Of a stretch of 64,000 nucleotides of DNA, positions 45,615 through 57,108 are shown one piece after another. Both the position numbers and the translations under genes were made by a program. Within the stretch, counting starts at the first letter, position 1; the number at the start of each line of letters is the position of its first letter. Under the pieces are notes generated by a model. The model worked only from the letters and a program-made list of their open reading frames with translations, did not search any database and had not been told where the DNA came from. The stretch comes from Jacaranda mimosifolia (taxonomy: Eukaryota > Streptophyta > Magnoliopsida > Lamiales > Bignoniaceae): positions 50,936,503-51,000,502 of the forward strand of contig CM032117.1 of NCBI GenBank assembly GCA_018894105.1. Direction: 5' to 3'.

Positions 45615-47596
45615 CTACTCCACCTTTTTCATCATTGCAGACTCATCAAATGTCACGTCCCTGCTGATAATGATCTTGGAGCACTTGTCATCATTATACC
45701 ACAAATGATAACCTTGGACTCCATCTGCATAGCCTAGATATATGCATTTCCTCGCCCCTAGCTTAAGCTTCCCATCCCGGACATGAGCATAAATTAGATA
45801 CCCAAATACACTCAAATTTGAGTAATCAGCAAGAGACCTGGACCAAATTTTCATTGGTGTCTTGCAGTCCAAAGCAGTTGACGGTGACATATTCACCAAA
45901 TAACACGCAGTGTTAATAGCTTATGCACAAAATCTTTGGACAATCTAGCATTAAAGATCATGTATCTAACTCTTTCCAAGATAGTCCTGTTCATCCGTTC
46001 TGCAACTCTATTTTGCTATGGTGTATGTACAACTGTGTGATGCCTCACAATTCCTTCCTTATCGTAGAATTCCTGAAATTCCTGATTGCAGAACTCCAAT
46101 CTATTGTTAATCCTCAAGCGCTTGATCTCCTTTCCTGTCTACTTCTTAATTAAGGTCTTCCATTTCTTGAAGTTGACAAACACGTTATCCTTATACTTTA
46201 GCATGTACACCCATACTCTCCGTGTGAAATCATCAATGAATGCCAGCATATACCTAGCACCTCTCTTTGAAGGAACCTGAGAAGGCCTCCCAAAGATCTG
46301 AGTAAATGTAATCCAAGGTGCCCTTGGTCTTGTGAACTGCAGTGCCGAATTTCACCTTGTGTTGCTTGCCAAGCACACAATGCTCGCAGAAATCCAGTTC
46401 TCCAGTCTTCTCTCCACAAAGCAAACCTCATTTGCACAGTTCTGACATCCTCTTCTCACTCATATACCCAAGCCGCATATGCCATAATCTTGTAGTATCA
46501 TTGATTGACGAAGAAATCACTACAGTACCAGAAACTGTGTTCCCCTGTAATATGTAAAGGACATTCCACTTGTCTCCCTTCATTATGAGCAATGCACCTT
46601 TGGAAACTTGCAGAATCCCATTTCGAGCTCTGTACTTATAACGATTCTTGTCCGAAATACCCAGCGATATCAAATTTTTCTTCAGATGTGGAACATGACA
46701 CACATCTGTTAGGGTCATTACTATGCCATCATGCATTCTGATACAAACTGAGCCAATTCCCACAATCCTACAAGAAACATCGTTTCCCATAAGCACTATA
46801 CCACCATTGTATTTATGATATGTGGTAAATCAATCTTCTCGTGGGCACATGTGGTAGGAGCATCTACTATCCAAATTCCATTAAGAGCTTAGTAAAGTTT
46901 CTACAACATTGAGAACAAGCCCACCATCAGACTCATCATCAACAATTCCTGCGACATCATCTCGTTTCTGATAAGAAATTTCACCTACATTCTTCGCCTT
47001 TCCTCGTTCTAGATAATTCCATTTCCAATGCCCTTTCCACCCCACCTAAAACACTTGTCGCCATTTCTAGGCTTAGTTCAGGACTTCGATTGGCCTCTAC
47101 TCATTCTCCTTTCTCTCGATCTCCCTTTCGCCACCAATCCTTCCCTATTTTCACCATCGTTGCTGCCCAGGACATGTTTTCTCAACTCGTTGGAATTCAA
47201 TGAGGCCTTCACATCCTCCATTGTAATCGTATCTCTTTCATACAACAAAGTAGTAACCAAGTGCTCAAAAGATTTTGGCAGTGAACATAAGAGAATTAAC
47301 GCTTGGTCTTCATCTTCAATTTTAACATTTATACTAGCAAGATCCAAAATTACCTTATTGAAAAAATCAATATGCTGGGTAATAGATATACCTTCCTTTA
47401 TTCTTAATGTGTATAACCCCTGTTTCAAAAACAGCCGATTTGTTAAGGACTTAGTCATATATAGACTCTCTAGCTTCTTCCACAAATCCGCTGGTGTACT
47501 TTCTGCGGCGACCTCTCTCAGTACGTTATCTGCTAATGATAACACCATAGTAGAGTAAGCTTTCACCATGAATTTGTCTTTCTCCTCATCGAACAA
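45615..47596 (-). pseudogene. copia A gag, protease and integrase
   Basis: Gag (47078-47596) reads FMVKAYSTMVLSLADNVLR and LLCSLPKSFEHLVTTLLYER. A degenerate zinc knuckle CFRWGGKGHWKWNYL follows near 47000-47050. Protease and pre-integrase (46428-46890) include VLMGNDVSCRIVGIGSVCI and LWHMRLGYMSEKRM. The integrase (46280 to 45615) is broken into pieces, with recognisable LTFIDDFTRRVWVY-like and SPSTALDCKTPMKIWSRS segments. Several frame changes show it is not translatable. Confidence 0.82.
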
Positions 47597-47639
47597 TTTT
47601 CTGGCAAGGAATTTCTGCCCTTTAACACTCTCTGCAAAA

Positions 47640-47985
47640 CTATGAAATAACAGTAAAGTAATTCGATGGAATATGACAACAAGATTTAACGTGGTTCAGA
47701 TATGTGCGTCCACCCGACAAAGAAAAAAGATTTTATTGATCTGAAATCAAAATGTAAGTGCAAACTTGAATCCCACAAATCTCACGGAACACCTAACACC
47801 TTCATTCTAAACTTGATCTTGAGAAATTGACTTAAAAGCAGTAAAGAAGCCCTCGTGTTATGTTCGTGATTATTTTGTCCCCGAAGAAAACTGATATTTA
47901 TACCCAAAAAATGAAGCCTAAAGTTCATGGGCCTGCGTCGCGCGTCAGGGTGCGCATGGTTTGCGTCCCATTGGATGTGATTTGC
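47640..47985 (-). repeat. 5' LTR (incomplete) of copia element A
   Basis: The minus strand contains GGGTATAAATATCAG, then CGAATTACTTTACTGTTATTTCATAGTTT as in B's LTR, and jumps straight into Gag codons (GCAGAGAGTGTTAAAG) with no LTR end or primer site. It also lacks the first 200 or so bases of a complete LTR. Confidence 0.7.
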
Positions 47986-48480
47986 CTTCTCCAAATCCCA
48001 CCGTTGGTATTCCACCCTCAACTCCATGGGATTCACCATTGTCCCAAACCTATAGTCCAACTCGACTTTTTTAAAGCCAGAAAAGATGTCAACCCGAATG
48101 AAAGTATAATTTTCGTTGGTGAAGAAATCAATGATGGAGTCAGGGATGTGATCGGTGCACAGGAGTTGGTAGATAAGACAGCCATGGCTGATGTAGGTCT
48201 AGAGGGTGGGGATGGGGTTGCGGCAGTTGATGAAGTAGGAGGGGTGCGATTCAATTTTAGGCTGATGAGGCGGTTGAGGTTGGAATGGTGGATTATGGGC
48301 CGACATTGCGGAGCCACAGCGAAAGGGTAGTGGGGTTGTGGGTGAGGATGGCGTGGATATCATCGCCGGAGACATTGACGAGGAAGGCTTCGTGGATGGG
48401 GAAGAAGCTTAGGGCCTACAATGTGGGGCGCCACTGAATTTGCTTGAGAATGCGAGTGATGTATATATAGTTATTTGTAT
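47985..48480 (-). pseudogene. Werner-type 3'-5' exonuclease relic, copy 3
   Basis: The minus strand reads VNVSGDDIHAILTHNPTTLSLW (N-terminal block), IIHHSNLNRLISLKLNRTPP (Exo I region without the catalytic DVE), then GCLIYQLLCTDHIPDSIIDF and FTNENYTFIRVDIFSGFKKV (Exo II region), and VEYQRWDLEKAN. There the copia A LTR begins and the rest of the gene is absent. Two frame changes are needed. It is closer to copy 2 than to copy 1 (for example FTNENYTFI against STNENYAIV). Confidence 0.75.
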
Positions 48481-49668
48481 GTGACATCCGCCACCAATAT
48501 TGCTTGGATTGACCAATGGGCATCATTCCAATTTGCATGTTAGATTAAAATTACTTAGCGCGCAAGTTTGAGGGGTGTTGTATATATATTTATATATTTC
48601 ATATTTGTTTGAGGGGTGTAAATATTTGAGTTATGTAATTAGAGTTGGTACAATTAAATTATAAGATTACAAAATTTCATGATTCTTAGAATTATTTAGT
48701 TGAGATTTAATATCTATTTTCATTTTTATATAATTTTAAACAACAAATCCAAAGATTGTGCAAAGAAAATTAAAAATTAAAGTGCAATTTTAAAATATAT
48801 AGTTACAAGGTATTTTTTTAAATTATATTTTGGATTTTAAAAAACTATAGTAGTAGGCTATTAAAACATGGTACGTGAATATATATACATACTCAAAATT
48901 ATAAGCTTCCAACAAAAGGTTTACTATGAGAAATATATATATATATATATAATTTAGTTCACAGTCCTTAGCATAAATTTGCGATTACAATGTATTTATA
49001 TGTAAGTTTCTTTTACAACATGCTCCATCCACACAAATTTTGTGATTTATTTCCATTACTGTGAATAAATGGTAATTATACTCATATTACCGGCTGCATG
49101 CACCCACTTTGATGAGTATTTGCACATAGATTGAAATGAATTTATTCTCGGCAATCCCTTCGATTTGTTTGATTGTTTTAGTGGTTTAGGGCTCTATAAC
49201 TTACACGAGAATGCTAGGAATATTAGCTTTGTAGCTCATAATGGTTATTCTAAGTCTTTTATCAACTCATGAAATATTATCAAATGAAAGTGTTTTATAT
49301 ATGAAGTATAAAGGTAAAATTGTAATTTTTGTTTTGTAACTTTATCCAATTTACTTTTTGCCCCATAAGTTGTAAAATTATAATTTTAGTCCTATAAATA
49401 TAGTTTGTTTGTTTTTTTGTCATTTTTTTGCCCGGGAAGGAAAAATTCGCCGGAAAAATTGATGTGGCTCGCCGAGCACGTGCTCATTTGGAGTTTTTAC
49501 TTTGTTAGTAAAAAAAAAAAGGTTGACGTGCTTAAGTGACAAGTCTATTAGGTTTATTTTTTCTTTTTTCAAAATTAGTTTTCAATTTGTTTTGAGAATT
49601 CCCTCCAATTCATCCTTTTTCCCCTTCTACTTAACCCACCAATTTCACCAACTCTAAAAAACAACATG
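48481..49668. other. Non-coding stretch
   Basis: AT-rich DNA with short (TA)n tracts (48930-48952). No gene recognised. Confidence 0.5.
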
Positions 49669-49787
49669 CACTACTAAAAAAACGCTGTTTTGCGATGGAA
49701 ATTTGCAACAGAAAAAATCCGTCGCAAAAAGTTAAAAAATATAAAAAAAATGAAAAAAAAATTGCGACAAATTTGCAATGGATTTGA
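49669..49787. mobile_element. CACTA-type terminus
   Basis: It starts CACTACTAAAAAAACGCTG with subterminal GTTTTGCGATGG and CCGTCGCAAAAAG motifs, typical of CACTA ends. It passes directly into the Sirevirus-like gag, so either element is truncated here. Confidence 0.55.
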
Positions 49788-50935
49788 AAACAGGTGAAAT
49801 AATCAGCCAAATGTATGCACACTTCATGGAAATAGTGAATCTTATGTTTGCATTGGGGAAAACAGTGTCTAAAAGTGAATAAGTGTGGAAGATCCTAAGA
49901 TCCTTGTCCAAGGAATGGACCCTCAGGTCACTGCAATTCATGAGGCTAAAAATCTCAAAAAAATGACCATGTGAAAACTAATTGGCTCACTCACGGCCTC
50001 TCACGAGATGACTCTTTTTAGCAAAAAAGAAAGATCCGATAGCAAACCCAAGAAACACATTGCTTTCAATGTAGAATAGGGATATTGGAACAAGGATCCT
50101 AGTGATTTAGATGAAGAAAAAATCAATGAAGAAATAACAATGATCACTAGGCAACTGCGACAACTTACCCAGGCCAGAAATCATTTTAGAAAAACTCTAG
50201 ACCAAATTTTAGAAATAATAGAGAACTTCAAAGAAGTAAGCAAATTGTATTCCATGAGTGCCATGAAGTTGGACATAAAAGGCCCGATTGTCCAAAATTA
50301 AAAAGGAGTCCAAAAGTCGAGAGAAATTTCAAACAAAGAGCAATGACCATTACCTAGGATGATTCATATTCGGACTAATTTGACAATGAAGATAACTGTC
50401 TCATGACTGACTAATAGGTAACCTTATAGTATGAATTAAGTTCCAGCAGTTTTGAATTTGATCATGATTTTCATAGAGATCTTGATATGCACATAGAATG
50501 CTATAACCATCTCACTGAACTTCAGATAAAAATAAGTCTTCTTAAAGAACTAGAGACTACTCTAAATGAAAAGGAATAATTAGTCCATTACTATGATAGA
50601 ATCATAAAGAAGAGTTTGGAATAAAGAAATAGACTAGTTGAGAAAAACCAATATCTAGAAAAAGAAATTCAAAATCTACTAGATAATAACTATAAGCTGA
50701 AAATAATACTTAAAGGAAAGAACAAAATAGAGTTTAGATATAAAGAAACAAAATGTGATAAGAAGACATGTTATTACTACTCTAGAACCAATCATCTAGC
50801 CTATAAATGTCCTATAAAAGGAGAAATTGGACTTAATTATGTGTTTGTACCAAAATTAACATTTCAAGACCCAACAAAAATTGGATACCTAAAAACATAA
50901 ATTCTTATGTTGTAGGAACAAGTCAAGAGAGTAGT
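49788..50935 (+). pseudogene. Sirevirus-like copia E: gag fragment
   Basis: The first recognisable residues are TGEIISQMYAHFMEIVNLM and WKILRSLSKEW, mid-Gag landmarks of Sirevirus-type elements. They are followed by VTAIHEAKNL, KLIGSLTASHEMTLFSKK and a knuckle FHECHEVGHKRPDCPK (first Cys lost), and a second YYYSRTNHLAYKCPIK knuckle near 50780. The N-terminal half of Gag and any 5' LTR are absent. There are many stops and frame changes. Confidence 0.78.
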
Positions 50936-52430
50936 TCAAAGGGACCTATGGTATTTGGATAGTGGATGTTCTAGACACATGAAAGGAAACAAACTATCCT
51001 TTTTTGAGCTTAAGAGGATATGTGCTATTTGCAGATAATCCAAAAGGTAAAATCATTGGCAAAGGAATAGTAGGAAACAAGGATGGAACCTCCATTGAAA
51101 ATGTTTGGCTGGTAGATGGGTTGAAACACAATCTACGTAGCACAAGTCAATTATGAAACAATGGATACTAGGTACATTTTCAACCTTTTCAATGTATGGT
51201 AACTAAGCATGAGGAAACTGTTTTCACTACTGTTAGAAAAATGAACATATACTGCATAAATTTAGATGATCTATCTAAAAAAAATGTTGAATGTCTAGTT
51301 GCCATCAATGAATCTTGTTGGACGTGGCATATGTGTCTAGGTCATGCAAACATGAAACTTCTAAACCACTTAGTCAAAATGGATTTGGTCAGAGGCATTC
51401 CTAAAGTCAATTTCACAAAAAAGTAAAATCTGTGATGTATGCATGAAAGACAAACAAATAAAAACATCTTTTAAACCGGTAAATGACATTGCATCTTCCA
51501 AACCTCTGGAACTTTGCCATCTTGATCTATTTGGACCCATAAAAACATGATCACTTGGAAGGAAATAGATATGTGTTTGTGATAGTAGATGACTTCACTC
51601 ATTACTTGGGTAAGATTCCTCTAACATAAAAACGAAGCCTTAAGTCACTTCATCACCTTTACAAAAAACCTTTAGAATGAAAAAGGGATACATGATTAAA
51701 ACCATCAAAAGCGATCACGAAACAGAATTTAATGACCATAAGTTTAACATTTTCTATAATAAATTTGGTTACACTACAATTTTTCTGCTCCAAAAACGCC
51801 CCAACAAAATTGGGTAGTTGAAAGAAAGAATAGGGTCTTAAAAGAAATGGCCAAAACAATGCTAAACAAATACGATTTACCAAAGTTCCTTTAGGTAGAA
51901 GCTGTAAGTACAACCTGCTATGTTATCAACAAGAAGACCCTTCATAAAAAGACTCCCTACGAACTCTGGAAAGGTAAGATACCCAACATTTTTATTTTCA
52001 TGTATTTGGGTGTAAATGTCACATTTTAAGTGATGGGAAACATCTACAAAGTTTGATTCCAAATCCAATGAAGGCATTTTTGTAGGTTACTCAACAAATA
52101 GTAAAACTTACAGAGTTTTTAATAAAAGAAAAAGGACAATACAAGAATCCATACAATAATCCCTTTTTTGGCCAAGGACACCTTGAGTATAGAAACTATA
52201 GGTTCTGACCAGGTCATAGAGACACTAAATCAAGAAAAGGAAGCAGAATTAGCAGAAACTCAGGATACTACTGAACTAATCTCAACTACCAGTGGAACTT
52301 CTGAAGAAGATAAAGGAGAACAAGTTAGAAAATTCAAACATACTTCAAGCCATCCAACAAATAGTATCATTGGAGATCCAACAGCTGGAATAACTACAAG
52401 GTCCAAGTCCAAAAACAATGGCTCCTAATA
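50936..52430 (+). pseudogene. copia E: protease and integrase
   Basis: RDLWYLDSGCSRHMKGNKL (catalytic DSG) at about 50945-51000. The pre-integrase zinc region WTWHMCLGHANMKLLNHL is near 51320. Integrase landmarks are FVIVDDFTH-like (about 51575) and TPQQNWVVERKNRVLKEMA near 51800-51855, where the usual NG is NW. A long acidic linker ends TAGITTRSKSKNNGS at 52428. The frame is broken repeatedly. Confidence 0.78.
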
Positions 52431-53990
52431 CTCCGACCATGTGTTTTTATCCTATGCAGAACCTGGCAACATAAATGAAGCTTTGAATGACGAATCTTGG
52501 GTCATTGCTATGAAAGAAGAGCTTCATCAATTTGAGAAAAATTAGGTATGGACCTTAGTTAAAAGACCCGATGATGATCTCGTAATTGGAACCAAATGGC
52601 TTTTCCAAAATAAAATGGATGAACAAGGTAATGTTATTGAAAACAAAGCAAGAGTACTTGTAGCCAAAAGGTACTCTCAACAAGAAGGTATCGATTATGA
52701 TGAAACTTATGCACCAGTTGCACGTCTTGAATAAATTCGCATGTTACTAACATATGCATAACATAAAAGTTTTACACTATTTCAAATGGATGTCAAAGTG
52801 CTTTTTCAAATAGTTATTTAAAAGAAGAAGTTTTTGTGGAATAGCCCCCTAATTTTCAAAACTCAAAGTTTCAAAACCATGTCTTCAAATTACCAAAAGC
52901 TCTTTACAATTTAAAACAAACACCGAGAGCATGGTATGAACATTTAAGCACTTTTTTAGTGTCAAAAGGCTTTTGTATGGGTAAAGTGGACACTACTCCA
53001 TTTACAAAAACTTCTACTGGCCACTTACTCCTTGTTCAAATATATGTGGATGTTATTATTTTTGGGGGGGACTCTAAAAGAGCTTCGTGATGACTTTGCA
53101 TCATGCATGAAAAATGAGTTTGAGATAAGTCTTATAGGTGAATTGTGAATTGAATATTTTCCTTGAATTGCAAATTAAACAAACTTCAAGGGGAATTTTC
53201 ATTTCACAAAAAGACATACCAAAGAATTGCTCAAGAAATAAAGGATGGAGGAATATAAAGAATACAGTGTTCTTATGGCATCTACCATAAAGATGGAACT
53301 TGATTCTGGAGAAAAAATTATTGATGAATCAATGTATCGGGGAATGATTGGAAGCCTGCTATATCTAACTTCCAGTCAACCAGATATACTACTCACAACC
53401 ATTTTTTGTGCATAATTCAAGGACAACCCAAAGAATCTCATTTCAAGGCAGCGAAACGATTTTTTCGTTATCTCAAAGGAACAATTAACCATGGTATATG
53501 GTATCCTCACTCTAAAACATTTAATTTGGTTGGTTTTTATGATGCTGACTATGCAGGATGTAAGATTGACCGAAAAAGTGCTTCTGGAACTTGCCAACTA
53601 CTTGGAACATGCCTTGTAAGTTGGTGTAGCAAAAACCAAGGCATAGTAGCCATGTCAACTCTCGAGGCTGAATACATGGCACTAGGTAATTGCTGCTCAT
53701 AGGTATTGTGGATAAAACAAACCCTTAGTGATTTTGGATTAAACATTTCTTGCATTCCTATTCATTATGACAATACAAGCACCATGAACATAACAAAGAA
53801 TTCAGTATATCACTCATGCACAAAGCATATAGAAATTAGACATCACTTCATAAAAGACCATGTTAAAAAAAGTGATGCGTGTATAAATTTTGTTGAATAA
53901 AAAAACCAATTGGCAAACATCTTCACTAAACCCCTTCACGAGGATAAATTTTGCTTTCTTAAAAATATACTTGGAATAACCTCATTTACC
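52431..53990 (+). pseudogene. copia E: reverse transcriptase and RNase H
   Basis: NEALNDESWVIAMKEELHQFE opens the RT, then LVIGTKWLFQNKMDEQGNVI and YDETYAPVARLE. The catalytic YVDD appears as IYVDVIIFG near 53040 (second Asp changed to Val). RNase H gives LVGFYDADYAGCKIDRKSASG, MSTLEAEYMALGNCCS and HYDNTSTMNITKN, ending QLANIFTKPLHEDKF at about 53910-53950. Dead, with stops throughout. Confidence 0.85.
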
Positions 53991-54193
53991 ATCTAGATAC
54001 ATGCATAACATTAGCAAGTACATCTTATTAAGGTAATGCTTGGTTTTCTTCCTTCTCAATTTTGATTCCATTAATTACTAAATTTAAATTTCCAAATTAT
54101 TTACTGCATGCCTTTGAAACCGCCCACTTCTATCTATCCTTCTCCTATTCCTCTTTTCAATCAAACTCACTGTCAACCCTTCCCTCTCCTCTA

Positions 54194-55619
54194 TGGCCGA
54201 CCATGCAAATTCCTCGTCGACCAAATTAGTGGTCTATGACATCAACTCTGACAAATCCAACTCTAAATCCACATTTCCTCCCCAGTGGCATCCTTCTCTA
54301 CCCTTTTCCAACCACAACTATGAACTCACACCACTTACCTCTCCACTTTCGTCGAACTCGCCGCAAAAGCCCTTCTCTCGATCACTCCCTTTCTTTGTCG
54401 CCTTATTCTCTCTCTTTTTCATTGACACACTGACTTCAATCAGTGGGATTTCAATTCTATTCTAGAAAATCTTAAATTTCCCACCTCTTGTCCCACTAAA
54501 CTTTTCTCGACAAATGTCTCCCAGTGTAAGATTAATTGTGGACGATCCATTGATTTCTCCATCATTCCTCACTCCTCTGTTCATCAATGGATTGAGACCA
54601 TGTAATGGACTACACTGATGACCATCAATAAGGTTGTTTATCCACTCATTGTTTGGCTTTTCTATGTAAATTTAGTAGCTGATAAGGACCTGGACTCTAA
54701 TAATGTCTCTTTGCAGTCGAACATACTTGATATTCCTGTCTATCTTGATTATGCAAAAATTAATCATTGTTTAGGGTTTTCTGATTCTGGTGTTAAGTTC
54801 TTTGCTTATGGTGAATGGTGTGATCTTGATTGCTTTAATCTAAATCATGCAAAGAAATTTTTTTGGACTGGTCAATCTCCAAAACTTTCTGGTGGTGTTT
54901 CCCTGAATATGCTACACATTGTTCACTTCTTCCTATGTCGACTCATCATGCTCACTATTCTATCTTGCTCCACTACTAATGGTGGGTATTCCACTTATAT
55001 GAATCGATTGTCTATATTCCTTTTTTGCATGGCTATAAATGGTCAATTAGTTAACATCGGACACATAATCCTGCATAATTTGGTTCATGACCTTAATCAT
55101 TCCTAAAAAAATTTACCTTATGGCATGCTTTTGACCTACTTTCTCAAAAATGACATCATCTATTTTCCTCCTCAATAGGCCGAGGACTCTTCTGAGCGTA
55201 AGGTTGTTGATCTCCCTAGCTTAAAGAAAATAAAAATTCAATTGGGGGAATATAGGGGGTTTGGTTCAAGGATACTTCCTATTTTACTATGATTCCTTCT
55301 ACTCCACGATGAACATCTCACCGTCACACTGGTAAGGAACCCATTTATTTTGTTGTCGACTCTGTTCCTGATTCTCAATCCAATGCTTCTGGTGGAATTA
55401 CTTCAAACAGGCTCCTTAACCACCAAAAGTTCCAGTTGCTGAAATCCTTTCCTCCATCCAAAATTTGGCTACTACTGTTGAAAAAGTTAGCAATCAACTC
55501 GATGAGCTCTCTAAATTTGTTGAGGATAACTTTTGTCGCTATATATACAAAATTGCTAATCTCAAGCATGAAGTTAAAGAGCTTCATGACTCTCTTTACA
55601 AACAATCTCGCAGCTCATA
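54194..55619 (+). pseudogene. copia E: extra ORF downstream of pol
   Basis: After pol, a further coding relic starts at ATG 54194 (Ser/Pro/Asn-rich). It continues with CGRSIDFSIIPHSSVHQWIET, and its best part is 54618-55106 (NKVVYPLIVWLFYVNLVADK, YLDYAKINHCLGFSDSGVKFF). The end, in another frame, is a heptad-like coiled coil VAEILSSIQNLATTVEKVSN / QLDELSKFVEDNFCRYIYKI (about 55435-55560). The middle resembles the 'putative plant transposon protein' domain carried by extra ORFs of some Sireviruses. A TM-containing envelope protein is not apparent. Function unknown. Confidence 0.5.
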
Positions 55620-55628
55620 ACTTTTCGA

Positions 55629-55923
55629 TGATGAGGGGGAGATTTAGTTTCTACTACCGTCATGACCCTGCTATTATGCACTTTCTGTCTCTTTTGAAGT
55701 TATGAATCATTGCATTAGTTAAACTACTAACTTTGGTTAACCAAGTACTGTTGACAAACTTTGAACCTGATGCTTGTATTTTAAAATCATATTATGGCAT
55801 ATTGTTTTGCTAAATTCTCACATCATTGCAAGATGCTAGAACTCTTTTTGATAGGGGGAGAATCACCATGCTTATTTGCAGGGGGAGTACGGAAAAATTG
55901 CGCATCTTCAAAAAGGGGGAGAT
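55629..55923 (+). other. copia E: multiple polypurine tracts before the 3' LTR
   Basis: Repeated AGGGGGAG-type tracts: GATGAGGGGGAGATTTAG (55630), GATAGGGGGAGAATC (55849), GCAGGGGGAGTACGG (55879) and AAAAGGGGGAGATTATTAG (55911). Several such copies near the 3' LTR are a known trait of Sireviruses. Confidence 0.75.
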
Positions 55924-56560
55924 TATTAGAATCTCTTCTTTGATGTGTTTTGATTATGCCTATTTTGCTCAAATTATCACATTAAATTTGTTAATAAAAT
56001 TGCTTGATTTGTATCTTCAAATAAAAGAAAGTAGCTGTTAGAAAGTTGGCATAGAACTTACCTTGATTATGCAGATCCTGATTTAGGAAAGTTACCATTG
56101 GAGAGTTAACAGCTTGCAGAAAAAATCCAAAGTTCACTCTATTTAATATAAGGGCTTACTGCACTGGAAGATGCATAGAGCATATGCTATATAGGCCTTT
56201 ATGATATATTGGCTCTATCAAGATTACTCTCTCCTAAATTCTATTGTTCTAGACTACCCGAGTTGATTATTGTTGCTAGCAAGGTGTTGAGGGATCAATC
56301 TTGATTATTGTACCTTTGTACTAATCTTTACTTTGAGTATAGTGTAGGTTTAAAATCTTTAGTCTTGTGACTTAGGTAGTAGATGTAAGTTTTCCGAACC
56401 ACTATAAATCACTTGTCTCACTTATTTTATCTCTCTCATTTTCTGTTATCATTGGAACTTCACTTGTAACTGGAAGTTTCAGTTTATCATATTTTTGAAA
56501 TATCTTCAATCAATTATTAGACTCCTTTAAGTCATTTCTCCATTTTGGGATTATATATTC
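55924..56560 (+). repeat. copia E: 3' LTR (right end uncertain)
   Basis: It starts TATTAGAATCTC directly after the last polypurine tract (original TG probably mutated to TA). The right end cannot be fixed because no 5' LTR survives for comparison. Confidence 0.5.
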
Positions 56561-56898
56561 TATCACTTTCACTGCTTATTATGTTAGTAATTGATACTTG
56601 GTTAAATTAGTAACATAGGTTAAGGAGATTTAAATGGAAAAGGGCTTGTCCAACAAATTACAATCGGCACACAATTTTATTATTGAAATTTGACTAAAGG
56701 TAAATCTTTTCAGACCATACTATAATTTTAATACAATTAGGAAATTCGTTGATAGAGTCCTAGCTACTATTATTATTTCTCTATTCGCCGCACCCTATTT
56801 ATTTCAATTTTTGAGACACTATCTTGTAGGATAAAGATACTATTTCTCAAAGATGTTGAGAAAGCTTTGTTGACAAAATATTCCATAATTGCAAAATC

Positions 56899-57108
56899 AT
56901 GTCAAATATCTTAAAAAACCAGGGTGAGGAGCTTGTTGGCACGATAGCACAAAGGAGAAGAGTACGAGGGGCCATATCACATTCAAACAAGTATATTAAA
57001 TACTACTATTGTAAGCAAATGGGTCATATCAAGGTTGGTTTTTGGAAGCTTAAAAAGAAACTAGAAATTGAACATAAAATTGGTGAGGTTAGTGTTGTTG
57101 TTCTCTGA
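56899..57108 (+). pseudogene. copia gag fragment with zinc knuckle
   Basis: NILKNQGEELVGTIAQRRRV followed by YYYCKQMGHIKVGFWKLKKK: a copia Gag zinc knuckle in which the first Cys and the last Cys are replaced (Y and F). Nothing else of that element is recognisable. Confidence 0.6.

Larger units (their letters stand above)
43560..47985 (-). mobile_element. copia element A, inverted relative of B, truncated at both LTRs
   Basis: Gag, protease, integrase, RT and RNase H lie in copia order on the minus strand. It belongs to the family of B but retains RT and RNase H. The 5' LTR lacks its first part and its last part; the Gag start and primer site are also gone (junction near 47640). It lies against, and appears to interrupt, the third exonuclease relic. 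Confidence 0.83.
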
